Shown here: piece after piece, positions 1 to 15,000 of the stretch | Layout of the letters: each line of letters opens with the position of its first letter | How positions within the stretch are numbered: the stretch's first letter is position 1 | DNA from: Dimorphilus gyrociliatus | Lineage: Eukaryota > Annelida > Polychaeta > Dinophilidae | Length of the DNA stretch: 64,000 bases | NCBI GenBank assembly: GCA_904063045.1 | Contig: CAJFCJ010000004.1 | Span: forward strand, 1,667,713-1,731,712 | Direction of reading: 5' to 3' | The notes under the pieces: model-generated | What the model was told of the DNA's origin: nothing | What the model saw: the letters and a program-made list of their open reading frames with translations, nothing else | Databases searched by the model: none | Program-made: the position numbers and the translations under genes

Positions 1-1038
1 AGAAGAGAATTTTCTCGCCGTCCAAACGGTCGCGCAAGATTAAACTAACAAGTATTTATAGACGGCCTAATGACACGTTTCCCTACAAGCATGCCATCTG
101 CCTTTCGCTCTCGTGCATAATTCATTCGCGAAATATGCAAATACTATCTTACTTAGGACCCAATGTCGCCAGGCAGATGGGTAATTAAGCATATATACAT
201 GGTAAACTATAGCTGTCTAGGCGTAGTAAGAGTAAGACGACGGCAGCTGAAGAATGACGGTCGATTAATTGGAAAGTTTTCGGCCGCCCACTAATTTCCT
301 CATGGCACGCGTCGAAAAGGGGAAAAGATCTATCGGTAATAAGGACTCTGTAAACAATGCAATGTGCTACAAGTCTCGGCAGGTGCAATTTCTACTCCTT
401 ATATGTGTTATTTTGTTTGAGATATGAACAAAATATCGTTATTGACCATTTTATACGCGGTCAAAGTTGTCGGACAGGTGCGCGGTATATTTTTCGGAAA
501 CTAATCGAAAGAGTATATTGGAAGAGTTTTCGGCGGATCCTTTAATCGTTCGTGAACATTGCCTTCTTTCAAGTATACGCACCTGGCACGCGTCTAATCG
601 GCGTCCTTGGCGTTTTTCACGTGTAAACGATAGAAATGGAGGGTAAAAGAAAGGGAAAAAAAGGAAAGCCGTTTGATCCGTATCGGCCGTTATGATCGCC
701 ACACGCGCCGGCCTTCCTCTTTTCCTTTTGAAGGCAGGAACTAACAAAAAAGCCGCGCAAGGCACCTCTATCAATCACGCGCACGTGATCGGGCCGGTGG
801 GCGGAGCGTAGCAGTTAAGGGGGGCATCATTGCCAATTTTCCAATTCATTCGGCGCCGGAGGTTAGCGGCTACCACTTTGTTCAAGCGGACGAACGACGT
901 TCACACTCCATACGTAACTCCTATCGCCGTCAAACCATAATTGGCAGGAATTCAACAATCCTTATTTACGACATGCCAACCGTCTTGTTTACTTAAGTCG
1001 TCCTTATCGAAAGAGACTTGCATCGACTCGTCATTGAC
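1..1038. other. upstream spacer, no gene seen
   Basis: No exon chain with family similarity was found on either strand. The short open frames here are not supported by splice sites or recognisable protein sequence. The stretch lies 5' of the C2-PDZ gene that starts at 1039 and probably holds its promoter and 5' untranslated region. Confidence 0.5.
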
Positions 1039-3722
1039 ATGGATCACGATCGACTAGTTAACAAATTAATGGAAATATGCGACGATTACGAGGAAGGTTA
1101 GTGACATATTTGATTTTTTTTTATAAAAAAGGGATCGTACCCTATCCATTGTCACCATCGACACGTTTTGGATTGTGGAAGATAAAAAAAAGAGGGAGAA
1201 CGAGACAGCTGGCAACGAGAAATTTTTTCACCAATCTCGGCGGGAGGTTGAGAAAGGAATGTGACACGACTTTTACGCATATACCCCCAAAACACTGCTT
1301 AGGACCCGACTCAACGCAAAAATTTCCACTTTACAGTGTCATGGCGAACTGACACCAATTCAAAAAACGCAAGAACGAGTTTGAACGCGAGGATTAGCGT
1401 TTTAACATTTAATAAATAGTAGTACCGAGTTAATCTCTTCTTTTTAACAAGTTCCGACAGTTGGTCGTAGAGATAGTTCTTATTGATAAACCCCCCTAAG
1501 GCACCTGCCCTATTTACTTTTCGTAGAATGGAATAACAAAGTTGGGTATATAGACATATATAGTACATAAAATCGCCCACTATATAGATAATAACGTATA
1601 TACTATATGCCAAATAGCCCTTTTATTTCGTTTATAAAGGGTTTATTGTTTGAAAATATGATTTTTAGACTGAATAGAAAGAAAACATATCAGTATTTAG
1701 TATAAAATGCATATAGATAGATATATAGTATCTATATAAGTATGTGAAGCATTTTTTTAAGTATATTTATAGAAAAGAAATAGGATTAAGATGTTGAGAA
1801 ATATTTTCAAGAGAAAGTAAACCCTTTGGGCGGAGTAGGAAATTCGTCTCGATTCTCAGACAGATACGCCTCTAAGTTTGTATATTTGTACAAGGAGTTA
1901 GATTAGTCCACTCGTTCGCTAAACATCTGTTCAGAAATCGTGACGTTTGAATGGCGTCGAGTTGTATGAGAACATTAGGAGGTCGTGCGAAAGGAGTATA
2001 CGACAGAAAATATAATAAGAGAAAAAGAATCTGGGGCCTATAGACTCGAGGCGTTTCTTAAAGATACATATCAGTTTCGACCCTTCATCACCGTATTCAA
2101 TGACATAATTATACTGAAGAATAGATTCACATAGCTATCCCGTAGAGAAAACTGTCCGACCTCTGACACGCTAATTAATTATTTTTTCTTTTCTTCATTT
2201 TTCCCATTCTAGCGGATGAACGCTTTCGCCCATCAAGCCAACTCTACCAACCTTACAATGGTCAAATACAGTTAGCCATCTACGTGAATTCGGGCTTGAT
2301 AACTGTTCATAGTGAGTATTCATTTCCCTCTGCTTCCCCCTTCCTGTACTAATTTAACACCTTTTTTACTTAGTAATTGAAGGGAAGAATTTAAATCCTA
2401 CTAATGCAAACGAACCGTGCCATTCTTTCGTTCAGGTAAAAATTTATTTCTTCCTCTACGGCTTTTGTAGTCATTGTTCAAGACTAGGCAATAAAACCTG
2501 CTAATTATCGCTTTTACGTATAAAAGCCGCTAAAAGACGCCGCCGTCGCATGACGTCACAGTTCTCACAAAAAGCGTTGAAGGGAAAGAAAAATACGGCC
2601 TCTGTTGCCCTTTACCCTTCTGCGTTCTATCTTGACCTATTGTTCAGTCTGCGGGTGTATTCTAAGCGATTTTTCGCTTAGAAATCCTCCCATTTTTCCA
2701 TTTTATTTCATTTCTAACCTATGTTAACCCATGCTCAAATAAAAAATAGGTCAATCTGGCGCCGGATCGGGGTGGGAGGACGACCTGTAGAACGGAAACG
2801 ATTTACTGCAACCGCTGTCCCGTTTACGATGAAAAATTCTCATTGTAAGTTCATTTTTTTCTCACCTTTCGTCACCTATGTGTCATTAATCTCTATCTTA
2901 TTCTCCTTTGGCAAATCGTAGTGAACTCCTGGAAGGCGACGAGCGCAAAAGGGTTATTATAGCTGTATGGCAAACTCATTACGTTGATGCAAGGTAGAGT
3001 ATTGACTCCAAAAGATAAATATAGATTAATCTAATTATCCAATGCTATTTTCCCGCTCTTCGTAGGTATGATGAATTTCTTGGATGTACGTCATTTGGTG
3101 TCAAAAGTATTATTGATGGGAAGAAAACTGTGGACGGCTGGTACTATTTGTTAACACAAGATGTGGGCATAAGGAAACACTTGAGAGCGTCAAAGAAAAA
3201 AAATCAATTACGCAGAGAACTTAGCTCCGTCGATTTATCTTCTAGTCTCTTGCAATCCGAACAATCAACTTGGCTTGAATCAAAAACGGTAACGCCATCT
3301 AGCGGATTTTTAGAACACATAGTATTTTCACTAAAATCCTTTATTAACTTTGTCCAATTACAGCTACTGTTAAAAAGAGATAATAGTGGTTATGGTTTTA
3401 CAATAACTGGTAAATCTCCAGCAAGAGTTTGTAAAGTTGATAAAGGTTCTCAAGCAATTTTGGCTGGCCTACAATGCAACGATGTGATAATTCGCTTAGA
3501 TAATATAAACGTTTCAAAATTATCTGCAGACGCAGTAGTTCGACTAATTAGGTAAAGTTTTTTTAATTGAGGTTAAAAGTTTAATAATCTATTAATAACA
3601 TAATTTTATTTAACAAAAAAAAAAACAGAAATTGTCCTCATTACATGGTTTTGGAAATACAAAGGTTACGTCAACCAGAATTATCATTTCAAAAGGAAAA
3701 TATCTTTCCGCTTCATTTGTAA
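1039..3722 (+). CDS. RGS3-like C2-PDZ protein lacking an RGS domain
   Basis: Seven exons close in phase: 1039-1096, 2213-2311, 2374-2435, 2750-2844, 2922-2993, 3066-3551, 3629-3722, giving about 321 residues. Residues 35-160 form a C2 domain (IIEGKNLNP, LGCTSFGVKSI, GWYYLL) whose end closely follows the RGS3 C2 domain, including the basic stretch after GWYYLL. A PDZ domain of the RGS3/RGS12 type follows, with carboxylate-binding loop GYGFTI and a clear GLQCNDVI segment. The protein then stops 17 residues after the last PDZ strand (HYMVLEIQR). RGS3 normally continues to a C-terminal RGS domain that accelerates GTP hydrolysis by G-alpha; none is visible here. In exon 6 a 42-base stretch from about 3331 to 3372 looks like a tiny in-frame intron, since removing it gives a more standard first PDZ strand. 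The first intron is long, 1,116 bases. The role is presumably scaffolding at membranes (inference). Confidence 0.8.
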
Positions 3723-4037
3723 ATATTTTTAAAACGAACGAATAAAGGAGAAGAATAGAAATATATGGACATTCTTTATTTATTCTTTATTCAAATATAT
3801 TTAATCCTTTGTTTTTATTGGTGCTATGAAAACATTTTTAATTAATAAACAACTAATTTATAATACTATACTGGTATACTTTCTCTCTATATATACTGTA
3901 TAACTATGTTTATTTGTTTGTTTATTCTGCTTGTTTATACTTTTTTTTGTTATAGAAATGTTAAAAAAAAGACGATAAAAACATAAAAGTTAATAAATAT
4001 TTAATACGATAATGATTGAAATGAATTAGTTAAGTTG

Positions 4038-4067
4038 TTTATTTATTTATTTATTTATTTATTTATT
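4038..4067. repeat. (TTTA)n microsatellite
   Basis: About seven tandem copies of a TTTA unit are seen directly. Confidence 0.9.
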
Positions 4068-4251
4068 ACTAATTTATTCTTAAAAGAGTTTATCTGTACA
4101 AATTGGTGTAAATATTTTATTATTGAAAAGTGGTTGGATGGACAAATGGGAATCTAAAAACTAATTAAGAGGGAATAAGGCTAAAAGGATACGGTTTGAT
4201 GTCACAAGTTCGAATGAATGTCTAGGTGGGCTTTAATTCTAAAATTCCAAG

Positions 4252-4449
4252 TTATTTACTATCTTACGGAGGAAGCTAAGATTGAGATTGAAGGACTATG
4301 TTGATTCTCTTGTTCAAAGGATTAGAAGTAGGAAGATAGATGATTCCGAGGTACTTGATAATATCTATGGTAAATGGCTGCCGTTTGATAGCAATAAAGA
4401 GTATTTGAACAAGAATACTGAGGCGGTTGATAAAAGATTACAGTTGTAA
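4252..4449 (+). other. unexplained open frame, possible exon or relic
   Basis: A 65-codon frame ends in TAA and encodes a basic, charged peptide (LRLKDYVDSLVQRIRSRK, then DNIYGKWLPFDSNKEY). Its composition is more protein-like than the surrounding AT-rich DNA. It has a possible acceptor (CCAAG) just upstream but no upstream partner exon in phase was recognised. It could be a terminal exon, a relic of a mobile element or chance. I do not recognise the family. Confidence 0.25.
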
Positions 4450-5374
4450 AGGGGAAAATTCCAATCGAGCATTCATCTTGAAATAGAGCTGGAAATTGAT
4501 TAAAAATTCATTTAAATGATTCATTTGCTAATAAATAAAAACTTATCAGTAGATACTATCTTAGCTGATAATTTGATGAATAGCTGTAATGGCGTGTATT
4601 TATAGATGAAAAATTGTATTAATTTTCAACGGTAAAAGTAAATCTGATAATAGAAAAGTTAAAATATAAAGAGATCATGTTTACGTGAGAATCGGTATAA
4701 AAAGTAGACCTCCCCATAGCTTCAAAGTAGATCTTGATGAGAAAAGAATGGAGAAGAAAGCCTTTAAAATATACATTTTATCATTGGAATAGCACCCTTC
4801 ACAATGTTAATCATCATATCCAGTTACTTCCAATACAAAAGAGAGTATTTTTCAGCCTCTTCAAATAACAAACCGTTCAAATAAAAAACTCTATTACTCT
4901 ATTCTTTTAGCAATACAGTTTTCTTTTCTTCATACATACAGTATTTTCAGTACTGTATATGTAGTATTTATATATTTTATATACTTACATAAAAAAAGAT
5001 CGTCTAGACGAACGTTTCTTTTTTTGTATTACGAAATATGACGCACTTGAACAACAATTAAGATGGCGTATAAGTGTTGAGAAAATGAAATATGGCAGTT
5101 TCAAAAAAAAGACATAATAAACTATATACGTATACAAGACAGTCGCGCGACATTTTTATAGTTCTTTTTGGTATGAGCTTCTGCATGTCTGCTTTTTGAA
5201 TGATAAAACTCCTAGGCAGGTGTTTTCGTTAAAAAATAATCTGAGATATGCACGGAAATAAATTAAAACAAACATAAAATTGGCAAAAAATTTTTTCGCA
5301 ACAAGGCACAATAATAAAACGAAAAATAATGTACGATGAATAAAAAAAATGAAAATTGCAGTAGATGATATGAC

Positions 5375-5375
<1 letters not shown>

Positions 5376-5426
<51 letters not shown>

Positions 5427-5575
5427 AAGAAAGAAGAAAGAAAGAATAGAGGAATATAGAGGAGAAATACTTTTAGAAAAGAGAGAGAGAGAGAGGAGGG
5501 GGGAGGGGCAGGGGAGAAAGAGAAGAGGAGAAATATTGAGGAAAAGTATATTAGGAGAGTGAGAGGAGAGAGACG
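5376..5575. repeat. (GA)n microsatellite and GA-rich tract
   Basis: A pure GA run of about 46 bases at 5376-5422 grades into GAAA repeats and then a purine-rich stretch to about 5575. It lies just beyond the 3' end of the PKC gene, where on the minus strand it would be a CT-rich tract. Confidence 0.9.
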
Positions 5576-5659
5576 GGATATTTTGGACTAGTAATAGAAT
5601 TTACATAAAAATAAACAAAAATAAAATTGCGATATAAAAACGGAAAAATAAACCATACA

Positions 5660-8597
<2,938 letters not shown>

Positions 8598-8930
8598 GGT
8601 CAGAATCGCCTTCTTCTATGGAGTCATGCGTGAACGTGAATTTTTTTGAGAATGATTACAGGTTATGATGATGGTGGCGTCTCATTTAGGCGGCGCATTT
8701 GATGAAATTCTAGGAGAAATGCAATGCAGAGAAACGGAAGCTAATGATATTTCCCATAATTCATTTTGCGCATGCGTAGCTTCTAGGAACACTTGCTCAA
8801 ATTCTAGGAAGATTTTAAAAATTATGCACAAAAATGTATAAGTATTAAATTAATAAGATATGAATCTATGTTTATTTCGAGGATTATACGAAGTAACAAG
8901 TGAGATAGTCATTTAATTTAGAAACTAAAA
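8598..8930. promoter_or_regulatory. shared intergenic region of divergent PKC and ISCA2
   Basis: Only 333 bases separate the two start codons, so both promoters and 5' leaders must lie here or overlap the genes. No TATA box in a convincing position was identified. Confidence 0.5.
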
Positions 8931-9707
8931 ATGGCGTCAATGTTTAGAAATATTGCCCATATTTATAGGAAGTTACCTTCTCAAGCCAAGTATGTATTAA
9001 ATTTTCTTTAAATTATACTCACATATGTTCCAAATAAATATATAGAATATACTCTACTTATTAAAATCTAAGAGACAGTGTCTAAAAAGATAGAAGAGAA
9101 AACAAATAAACGAACTTATGATTTCACGGAGTTCTCTTTTTTCGTTTCAGGTATTTTACAAAATTTAACTCACATTCTTATTTATCAAGCAACTGTCACC
9201 GCTTTTCAACTGCAAGTAACGAGAAAACTAGTCTTAATGAGCCTGATGATAATACAATACACTTGTCAGATGCGTGTGTTGAGGTTTGACCACTTCTCAC
9301 CTAAGATGATGTAATAATGAGAAATAACATTGTATTTTTATGACAGAGAATGCAAGCTATCGCTAGTAAAGGAGAGTATCTACGTGTGATAATTGAAGGG
9401 GGAGGATGTTCCGGTTTTCAATATAAATTTAACCTTGATACGGTACTTAACGAAGATGATAAGTCAGTTTACAAATATTGAATGTTGAGTTTATAAATTA
9501 ATTAACAAATGTATTATTTTTTCTATTTCTAGAGTTTTTTCAAATCGAGGAGTGAGCATTGTAGTAGACTCCGAATCGTTTGATTTTATAAAAGGATCCA
9601 CAATTGATTTTCAAGTCGAACTAATAAGAAGTTCTTTCGTCATTATGAATAATCCTAATGCCGAGCAGGGCTGTTCTTGTGGTGCTTCCTTCAACTTGAA
9701 ATTTTAA
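8931..9707 (+). CDS. ISCA2: mitochondrial iron-sulfur cluster assembly protein ISCA2
   Basis: Four exons close in phase: 8931-8989, 9217-9283, 9347-9462, 9533-9707; 138 residues. The A-type scaffold core is clear: [19 protein letters not shown], then [12 protein letters not shown] with the first conserved cysteine, [13 protein letters not shown], and the C-terminal paired cysteines in [10 protein letters not shown]. The N-terminus, rich in Arg, Ser and Lys, is consistent with mitochondrial import (inference). Family knowledge: ISCA2 works with ISCA1 and IBA57 in making mitochondrial 4Fe-4S clusters. ILRSS-type region [15 protein letters not shown] distinguishes it from ISCA1. Confidence 0.95.
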
Positions 9708-11253
9708 ACAATTCTTAATTTGTTGTTGTTTATTTTTTTTAACACCATGATACATCTAAAACTGATTTCCCTTCCCATAAGTGTTTTTGTTTTTATTAAG
9801 TTTTAAGTTAACTTTTATATGAGATAGATGGCGCTGTAATACTTGTCATATGGCGCCACCTGTAAATGAGCTTAAAAAATGATTGACATATGTAGATGAA
9901 GCATTTTCAGAATATTTTATAAAAAATTTACCTCTTTATACAATAACGTATTCGGATATCTAGTAGCTTCCGGCCATTCGACTTTGTTATTTTATCGTTG
10001 AAAGACGCGTAACGATAACGTATCCCATATGTTTGTCAAACTGGGTATTGTTTTCGAATAGGATAGTATTTACAGTCTACAATTTGCGTTATTTCGCCAA
10101 GGGTACACAAGAGAGTGCTGACATTCATACATTTGCGTATAAACCTTTACTACAGTAAATATTGCACATAATTACATGTATTTTATCACACAATCTTTAT
10201 ATTTATACTAAATATAGCACAGTATAGAAAGGTTTATATATATATACTGTATTTATTATAAATATATAAATAATACATATTGTGTGTACATATTTGTAGA
10301 TTTTAGTATATGTGTTTGTATGTATGTGTGGTGGAGTTTATGCTATTTACACAATCATTTTATATTTGGGCAGTCAGTTTTTCGGTTAACATAAGTTAAT
10401 AAACAAATATTTTTAACTTCTAAAAAGTAGATGACGTAAAATGTATTTAAACGGGGAAACCTAAGCCCGTCTTTCTCTCTCTATTTAGATTCTTATGTCG
10501 ATGTCTTTCTTCTTTTCCTTTTTTCTTTGACTTCTATGACCTGAGAGAGCTAACAAAAACGACTATAAAAACACTTTAATTTATAAACAGAATAATTTCC
10601 GGCTTCCAGGCCTACCTCAATCTTTGGCAAATTTCCCAACCATAGGTCATTCGCATTGATCAAGGGCACGCGACGCCTTGGTAAAATCTTTATGGATTTG
10701 GCGGGCCAGCGCATGCGCATTGTTTTATAGGCCTTTGGCATATCAAAAAGCCTTATTTGGGATTTGGCGCGCAAAAATAGTTAATTGTAAACATCACGTG
10801 ACTCATGAATGTGCTCTGCTGACGTAGTACGTTGACACTGCCGGCCGGCAAAAACAACTTTTTCCAAAACAAGGCTGTTTACGGGTAAGAGAAAATTATT
10901 TGTGAATGACAAATGATTAGACGCCCTAACAAAGAAAGAAACGAATGGTATTTGTATTTCAATCAAGAGTTAAAAGAACGCCGATTTTTCAGAGCTTTCC
11001 GCTGAAACGTGACGTCACATTTTTACCGAATAAACAATACGCTGCTTACTCACCTGTCAGTCATTTCGTTGCACGAATCAGGAGGAAGGCTCCGCCCACA
11101 TCGGAAGATATTTAACCGCGTTCTAAAACACCGCAGCCACTTGCTGCGAACGTGTCGTGCTTAGAACGACATTTTAGACTCTTTTTTTTTTCTATTGCGA
11201 AATTATCCGGATTTTTTTATTTAATTTTAATCAGAAGACAGAAAGATAAAACT
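9708..11253. other. spacer upstream of TTP gene
   Basis: No exon was supported. It contains AT-rich microsatellite-like DNA around 10240-10280 and a more GC-rich block near 10580-11100 that is likely to hold the TTP promoter and 5' leader. Confidence 0.45.
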
Positions 11254-11961
11254 ATGTCGACTACAGCGGTTTTACCGACATTCGTCGGCTGGAACGATCT
11301 TCTCTTACAGGTAAATATACGAAATAATTGTCTCAAAATTCGGCCAACGTTGATTTTTTTGTATTCTCTAAAACAATAGCAAGCCATATTTGTACCTGCT
11401 CCGCAACGACCTCGTCAAAAAGAGGACAGACAGAACGATAGGTACAAGACGGAACTATGTCGGCCATTTGAGGAGTCGGGTCATTGCAAGTACGGTGCCA
11501 AATGTCAGTTCGCCCACGGTAAAGGAGAATTACGAGCTACCCAAAGGCACCCGAAATATAAAACGGAACTATGTAGAACCTTTCATTCCTCTGGTTTATG
11601 CCCATACGGTAGAAGATGCCATTTTGTTCATGGTGAGGCTCCTCCAAGTAAAAAACAGGAACAACAACAACAACAGAAAGATCTCCTATATTTTCGCTCC
11701 TTCCATTTGCCCCTAACAAGGAATGACTCGATAGGAAGTTGTGGCTCAGCTAGTTTATCAACTAGCCCATCCGCTTCACCCTCTTTACCGGCTAATGATG
11801 ATGTCTTTCCAAATACGACAAAATTTCAATTTCCTAATGCTCTGGATGCGCTCCCAGCTCAGATAAGACAAGTTTTGGACGAAGATTGTTGTTCGAGCCC
11901 ACTGGACGTCAGTAAGTCGTTACCGACGCTACCGTTTTTCTCGAATTTACACGAATCTTAA
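11254..11961 (+). CDS. ZFP36: tristetraprolin-family CCCH zinc-finger mRNA decay factor
   Basis: Two exons, 11254-11310 and 11380-11961, encode 212 residues. Two tandem CCCH fingers are spaced C-X8-C-X5-C-X3-H, each preceded by the family lead-in ([10 protein letters not shown] and [10 protein letters not shown]). The fingers are followed by a Gln run and a Ser-rich region, and the C-terminus [14 protein letters not shown] resembles the CNOT1-binding motif of TTP proteins. Family knowledge: these proteins bind UUAUUUAUU elements and recruit the CCR4-NOT deadenylase. The single intron splitting a short first coding exon is the usual family arrangement. A perfect target nonamer lies 71 bases past the stop codon, suggesting autoregulation. 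Which of the vertebrate paralogs it corresponds to cannot be said; it is probably the single ancestral copy (TIS11). Confidence 0.95.
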
Positions 11962-12031
11962 AATAAGAAAGAGGAGATTGATAAAAACTGTAAAAAAATT
12001 TGCTCTTTCTGTGTTTATCAGAAACGATCTT

Positions 12032-12040
12032 TTATTTATT
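12032..12040 (+). promoter_or_regulatory. AU-rich element, TTP-binding nonamer
   Basis: TTATTTATT, the exact RNA nonamer preferred by TTP proteins, lies in the presumed 3' untranslated region of the TTP gene itself, 71 bases beyond its stop. Confidence 0.6.
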
Positions 12041-15000
12041 GCAAACTGCAGTGACGTATATACATCCATTGGACATATATATGTATATAACGTATCATAT
12101 AAACATACAAACCAGTATATATTGTATATAATATGTATACGATAATATACATATATACGGCTAAAGAATGTATATACACTATATATATATATATATATAT
12201 ATTTTATATTTTGAAAAATTCATTTTTACATGACTACATGTGTTTTTTGCAAACCTCCCCAAACGTTTACGTATAGTTTCTAGCCTGTAGAAATTTAGTT
12301 TTGATGTATCGCAGTATTGATCAGTGTCTGTAAAAAATTAATTTATTTTTTTTTACACATGTTCTTGTGTTCATTTTTAGTGTCGAAACGATTTAGAAAA
12401 AAGTAACATTTTTTTTTTATTTTAACAATCGACAAAGGAGAAAACTTTGAAGAAAAAAATACAGTAAAAGAAGAAAAATTCTATTTTAAAAAAAAAAAGC
12501 AACCATTTTTTTTTTACTTCATTGTATACACACTGGGCTTCTGCGACATGGCGTCGGCCTATGTCAAAGTTTTTGGCCCGATGCCAATCATTGTATAAAC
12601 AGCGTTAGCGGCTTTAGAAGAGTTTATGAAAAATTATAGCAAACAAGTTGATAAATATACTCCGTAAACCTTTGTATATATATATATATATATCTATATA
12701 TATTTATATATATTCAATGGTTGCATAATACGCAAGAGGGTCGGTGTAGGAAAAAAAAGTCGGAACGGCTTAATTTTGCCCGAGTAGATTTAGTTGCGTA
12801 ATGAGCGACGCCCGAACATGCTTGGAACGAGTTCGACCACGCACGTTCCAAAAATGACTCGCTTGACCGACGTCCGACTCTCACAGGAAAAAACGCGTTA
12901 GAGTCGGTTTAACAGGAAAGCAGGCCTTGATACTGTTAGCGATAACAAATAAGCGGTCGTTTCCGGCTTGAGAGTGGAGATTTTGAATACGGAAGGCGTT
13001 TTTTTTATTTCTCTTTATTCTCATTCTTATAGGCACAATCCGGTTATTTTAATTGTTTACTTTATTAGTAACGAACCGATAAATTCGCTTACTGTTAAGA
13101 GAAAGGTAGTCAGGCTTATCGGATAAGACGCTCATTGACCTTTGACACCCAGCCACGCTAGCCGCCGATTGCTCCCATGTATTTATTTATTAGCAAAAAA
13201 AAGAAAACAAAATAATAATAATAATCTTGTCTGATGAAAATCATTTCTGGCTAGTCCAACTCGAGGAACGACCTTGACCTAAACTGAACCGATTAAAAAA
13301 TGTAAAAGCGAACCAAGTAACAATAGAATATGAGTAGTGTGTATAGTAATTTACCAAGAAGGGATAAAAGATTTTATATAAGAATGGGAATTAATGCTAT
13401 TTGCGCAGGAAATGAAATCACTATTGAACATGGACGTTTTTGAGCAGAGTAAACAATCTGGAGATATCATCGAGAAAAATGCTGGTAGTTTGAAGGGTTT
13501 ACTTAACATTTGACAGATAGCGTTACTTTCGAGTCTGTAAAGGAACGCGTGGGAAATTTTTTCCTAGCATTTAAATATTATACATAGAAAATGATTTCAT
13601 CCATTTAACCCTTTCTTCCCGAATTCTTAACTTAAAATCCAACCAACCCCCCTCCTTATTCTTTTTGTTCTATTTTCTTTCCCCATTCTTTTTCAATTCC
13701 CTTTCTCCCTCCTTCCGCCCACTTACCCACCACCCACGCAACTTCTCCAGAGTCCCAGACTGCCCGAAGGGGCTGGTAAATAATGGCGAGTAAAAGAAGT
13801 TGCGAGTATTCTTTTTAAAAAGGATTTCTATTCAATAGCCACTAGTCTACATAACTGAGCGTCATCGCAGTCCTGACACTTTTACAATAAATAGAATTGA
13901 AAAGGCCTAGAAGAGCGCCATGATGAATATGTGCCCAGAACCCCACACGTTGGCCTACAGAGGGGAGGGGGCAGCGCTAATTAAGTCGAGTGGTAGAGCC
14001 GCAGGGCGAAGTCGTGGGAACCTAGACGCCCCAGCCGTCTCCTGCCGACTTATCGAACGTTATAAAGCGATTTAGGGAGTAAATCACAGAAAGCGAATGC
14101 TTTTCGGCTCCGACCAGTTCAAACGTTACCGACTGAGGACGGTCGTAAAGGGAAGGCGTTAATTCGGTTGTAAAAAAAAAGCTCTATTGCGTGTCTTCTC
14201 TTTCTTAATTAAGAAGCTATTTTCAAGCCTTAAACCTAATTCCTAGCCCCCCTCCAACTATTATAGAAGAGTATTGAAATCTCTTTCTGTTCTAGACTGG
14301 GGGCTATATCGAATGTCTGACACGTTCAAGAACTTCTCAAACAAATCATCTGACCGGGAATCGATCGCTTATCTACCAATAAATCGATAAGGTTGGATAA
14401 GATAAGTCCCGTCACGCCATAACATCGACAACGCATAGAATTCGAAAAAAGTCAAGTTGTACCGACAAAAAAAGACAATTCTTTCTTGTATTGTATTCAT
14501 TTTTTTCCTACACATCTTTTTTTAAACACAACAAACAATACCGTATATTGAAAACGTTACGTAATCGCCGCTAGAATTTCTAAGAAAAAAACGGTGAGAG
14601 TTAGTAATACCCATCCAGGAGAAAATATTGACAGAACGAGTCGTTTCAAAGAGACGCACTGTTGACGCTATTCTTTTAATCCTTCCCCCTCTGCCTAGAT
14701 GAGGAAGGCGGCATGAAGATAGGCGGTAAGTGGGCGTAAAGTATACTAAGAAAAAAAACTACAGAGAGAATGAGTGGGAGAGAGAAAGAGAGAGGTGAAG
14801 TAGTGCCACAGGACTAGAAAGTAGCTAGGAAAGAAAGACAGAAAAGAGAGAGAGGGTGGGAGAGAAAAGTAGAATAATAGAGAAAAAAGAAGCTTTACGA
14901 CTATTACGCAAGATTCACCAACCTAAAGCGCAACGGGCCGTAAGACTTCACGCCGTTAGTTGTTTCTTTGAACGAATCCCCGCGCGGCCAGAATTCGATA

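Larger units (their letters stand above)
3723..5659. other. spacer between convergent genes, with microsatellites
   Basis: This lies between the stop codons of the C2-PDZ gene and the PKC gene. It holds a TTTA repeat, a GA-rich block and one unexplained open frame at 4252-4449. No similarity to an RGS domain was found in it. Confidence 0.5.

Noticed and set aside
5376-5575. A CRISPR-like or satellite array in the GA tract
   Set aside because: No spacer structure; it is a simple purine microsatellite.
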